Part shown: one piece after another, positions 62,602 through 63,815 of the stretch
Layout: every line of letters begins with the position of its first letter
Numbering within the stretch: the stretch's first letter is position 1
Source: Gammaproteobacteria bacterium
Lineage (GTDB): Bacteria > Pseudomonadota > Gammaproteobacteria > CAIRSR01
Assembly: GCA_963575655.1 (NCBI GenBank)
Contig: CAUYTY010000022.1
Span: 1-63,815, forward strand
Direction: 5' to 3'
DNA: 63,815 nucleotides
Position numbers and translations under genes: made by a program
Notes under the pieces: generated by a model
The model's database searches: none
What the model saw: the letters and a program-made list of their open reading frames with translations, nothing else
What the model was told of the DNA's origin: nothing

Positions 62602-63636
62602 TCACGGCGTCGGATTTGGATAGACCCGATGTACTGCTTCGATCTCATTCTCCACTTCGGCTGATAGTGTTACCTCGGCACTGTCCAAATTTTCCTGCAA
62701 TTGCTGCAAATTGGTTGCCCCCAGAATAACGCTACTGGTAAACAGGCGGCTACGCACATAGGCAAGCGCCATGATTGCCGGGCTAAGTCCGGCAACTTGG
62801 GCAATGCGCACATATTCTTTGACCGCTGTTGGAACGTTTGGTTTCTTATAGCGTTGACCATAGACGGGGAATAGATTGATCCTGCCATGCGATTGAGGAT
62901 CAGTGAGATATTTTCCGGTAAGCTGCCCAAATGCCAGAGGGCTATAGGCAAGTAGACCAATATTGGTGTGACGACAGACCTCCAGTAGTCCAGCCTCAAA
63001 AGTACGATTCATCAAGTTGTAGGCATTTTGCACAGAGATGATCTTGGGGAGATTCAACTCTGTTGCACAGCGCACGAATTCGGCTACGCCCCACGGAGTT
63101 TCGTTACTCACGCCGAGGTAACGCACCTTTCCCGCCCTGACCAACTCCGCGAATACCTGCAATTGTTCCACAATCGGGACCGCTTCACGCTCCTGCGTTA
63201 TGTCATAGCTAGTGGTCCCAAACATCGGCACATAACGATCCGGCCAATGGATCTGGTAGAGATCCACATAATCGGTCTGCAAACGGCGTAGGCTACTGTC
63301 TATCGCATCAATGATGTGCTCGCGGCTAATTCGTGGACCGTTGCGGATCCAACTAAAACCACGAGCCGGGCCAGCGAGTTTGGTAGCAACGATAAGTTGG
63401 TCGCGCGCTTGGTGTTTGAGCCAACTACCGATGTAATACTCAGTACGATTTACGGTCTTGGCAGATGGTGCAACCGGATACATCTCCGCCGTGTCGATAA
63501 AATTAACTCCACGCGACACCGCAAAATCGAGTTGGGCATGGGCATCCCCTTCGGTATTTTGCTCACCAAAGGTCATTGTACCCAGCGCCAATTCCGAGAC
63601 GCATAAATCGCTCTCACCTAACAGATTGTAATTCAT
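62602..63636 (-). CDS. tas: aldo/keto reductase, Tas-like
   Basis: An NADPH-dependent 344-residue reductase. The start MNYNLLGESDLCVSELALGTMTFGEQNTE and the catalytic tetrad Asp (FIDTAEMYP), Tyr (same segment), Lys (VATKLAG) and His (YQIHWPD) are present. E. coli Tas has the same length and the segment RYVPMFG is shared with it. Its substrate is unknown. It is convergent with maf and followed by no gene in the window. Confidence 0.9.
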   Translation of the reverse strand: MNYNLLGESDLCVSELALGTMTFGEQNTEGDAHAQLDFAVSRGVNFIDTAEMYPVAPSAKTVNRTEYYIGSWLKHQARDQLIVATKLAGPARGFSWIRNGPRISREHIIDAIDSSLRRLQTDYVDLYQIHWPDRYVPMFGTTSYDITQEREAVPIVEQLQVFAELVRAGKVRYLGVSNETPWGVAEFVRCATELNLPKIISVQNAYNLMNRTFEAGLLEVCRHTNIGLLAYSPLAFGQLTGKYLTDPQSHGRINLFPVYGQRYKKPNVPTAVKEYVRIAQVAGLSPAIMALAYVRSRLFTSSVILGATNLQQLQENLDSAEVTLSAEVENEIEAVHRVYPNPTP

Positions 63637-63654
63637 CGAAGATCTACGGTTGGG

Positions 63655-63770
63655 TCATCATTCCGACAAGGGATTGCCGGAATCCAGGACGCGCCGGGGA
63701 TGTAATCCGTCGGTCATGCCTTCCATGGCCCTGGATTTCGCTATTCCCTGCCGGGATGACGAATAGATAC
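63655..63770. repeat. REP-like intergenic element
   Basis: It includes ggtcatgccttccatgg and a hairpin of cattccgacaagggattgcc with related sequence ggcaatcc/ggattgcc, ending gccgggatgacgaa. It resembles the element at 7565-7665. Confidence 0.55.
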
Positions 63771-63815
63771 CGTCTTGGCCGTCAAGGGGAGCAGAGAATA
63801 TTTTGGTTGTCCGGT

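Overview
The window looks like a chromosome segment of a gammaproteobacterium. The evidence is the fatty-acid block yceD-rpmF-plsX-fabH-fabD-acpP-fabF, together with prmB, rsmG, ampG, slt, a NodT-type outer-membrane factor, a cbb3-type oxidase locus, a two-subunit pyruvate carboxylase, two CheA/CheB modules and heavy c-di-GMP signalling. The many insertion-sequence scars, the kinase fused to a formylglycine-generating-enzyme domain and the dense interspersed palindromes would suit a sulfur-oxidising or Competibacter-like lineage, but I cannot fix the genus from sequence alone.

Layout. 1-2.3 kb: a purine tandem repeat, a frameshifted IS5-type transposase and a secreted Ig-like repeat gene cut short next to it. 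2.4-7.2 kb: a PatZ-like acyl-CoA synthetase/acetyltransferase broken at a run of ten C, then slt. 7.8-9.7 kb: an EF-hand protein among palindromic repeats. 9.8-16 kb: an outer-membrane efflux lipoprotein, a small conserved protein, prmB, hsp20 with a sigma-32-type promoter, a PilZ protein, ampG and rsmG. 16.3-21.6 kb: an unfamiliar four-gene envelope cluster (two-TM coiled-coil protein with a Mic60/HemX-like C-terminus, single-TM protein, membrane-tailed ParA-like ATPase, SPOR protein). 22.3-28.1 kb: chemotaxis module 1 (cheW, MCP, cheA with an in-frame amber codon, cheB). 28.7-35.7 kb: a YfiR-type gene split by an intact IS66 element with an 8-bp target duplication, then a CHASE8-like histidine kinase, a response regulator and a REC-PAS-GGDEF-EAL protein. 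35.7-39 kb: rodA and a Ser/Thr kinase-FGE fusion whose last 40 residues resemble a diversified C-type-lectin variable region. 39.2-42.7 kb: chemotaxis module 2 (cheA, cheB). 42.9-44.7 kb: a scar of a mobile island at tRNA-Lys (vapC remnant, IS1-like element, integrase remnant). 45.6-48 kb: pseC, a JAMM protease and an E1-like enzyme. 48-51.5 kb: ccoN-ccoO-ccoP with unusual features. 51.6-57.9 kb: the fab block, without fabG and with a nuclease-like gene inserted. 58.3-63.6 kb: pyruvate carboxylase subunits, maf and an aldo/keto reductase.

The most unusual points are: (1) CcoN has Asn where the conserved CuB-ligand His should be, and its CcoP partner has one haem site instead of two; (2) the 16.3-21.6 kb envelope cluster, whose ParA-like ATPase lacks the signature lysine; (3) the possible diversity-generating-retroelement target in the kinase-FGE gene; (4) several genes broken in ways that could be reversible or read through (cheA amber codon, patZ homopolymer); (5) two families of palindromic intergenic repeats spread through the whole window.
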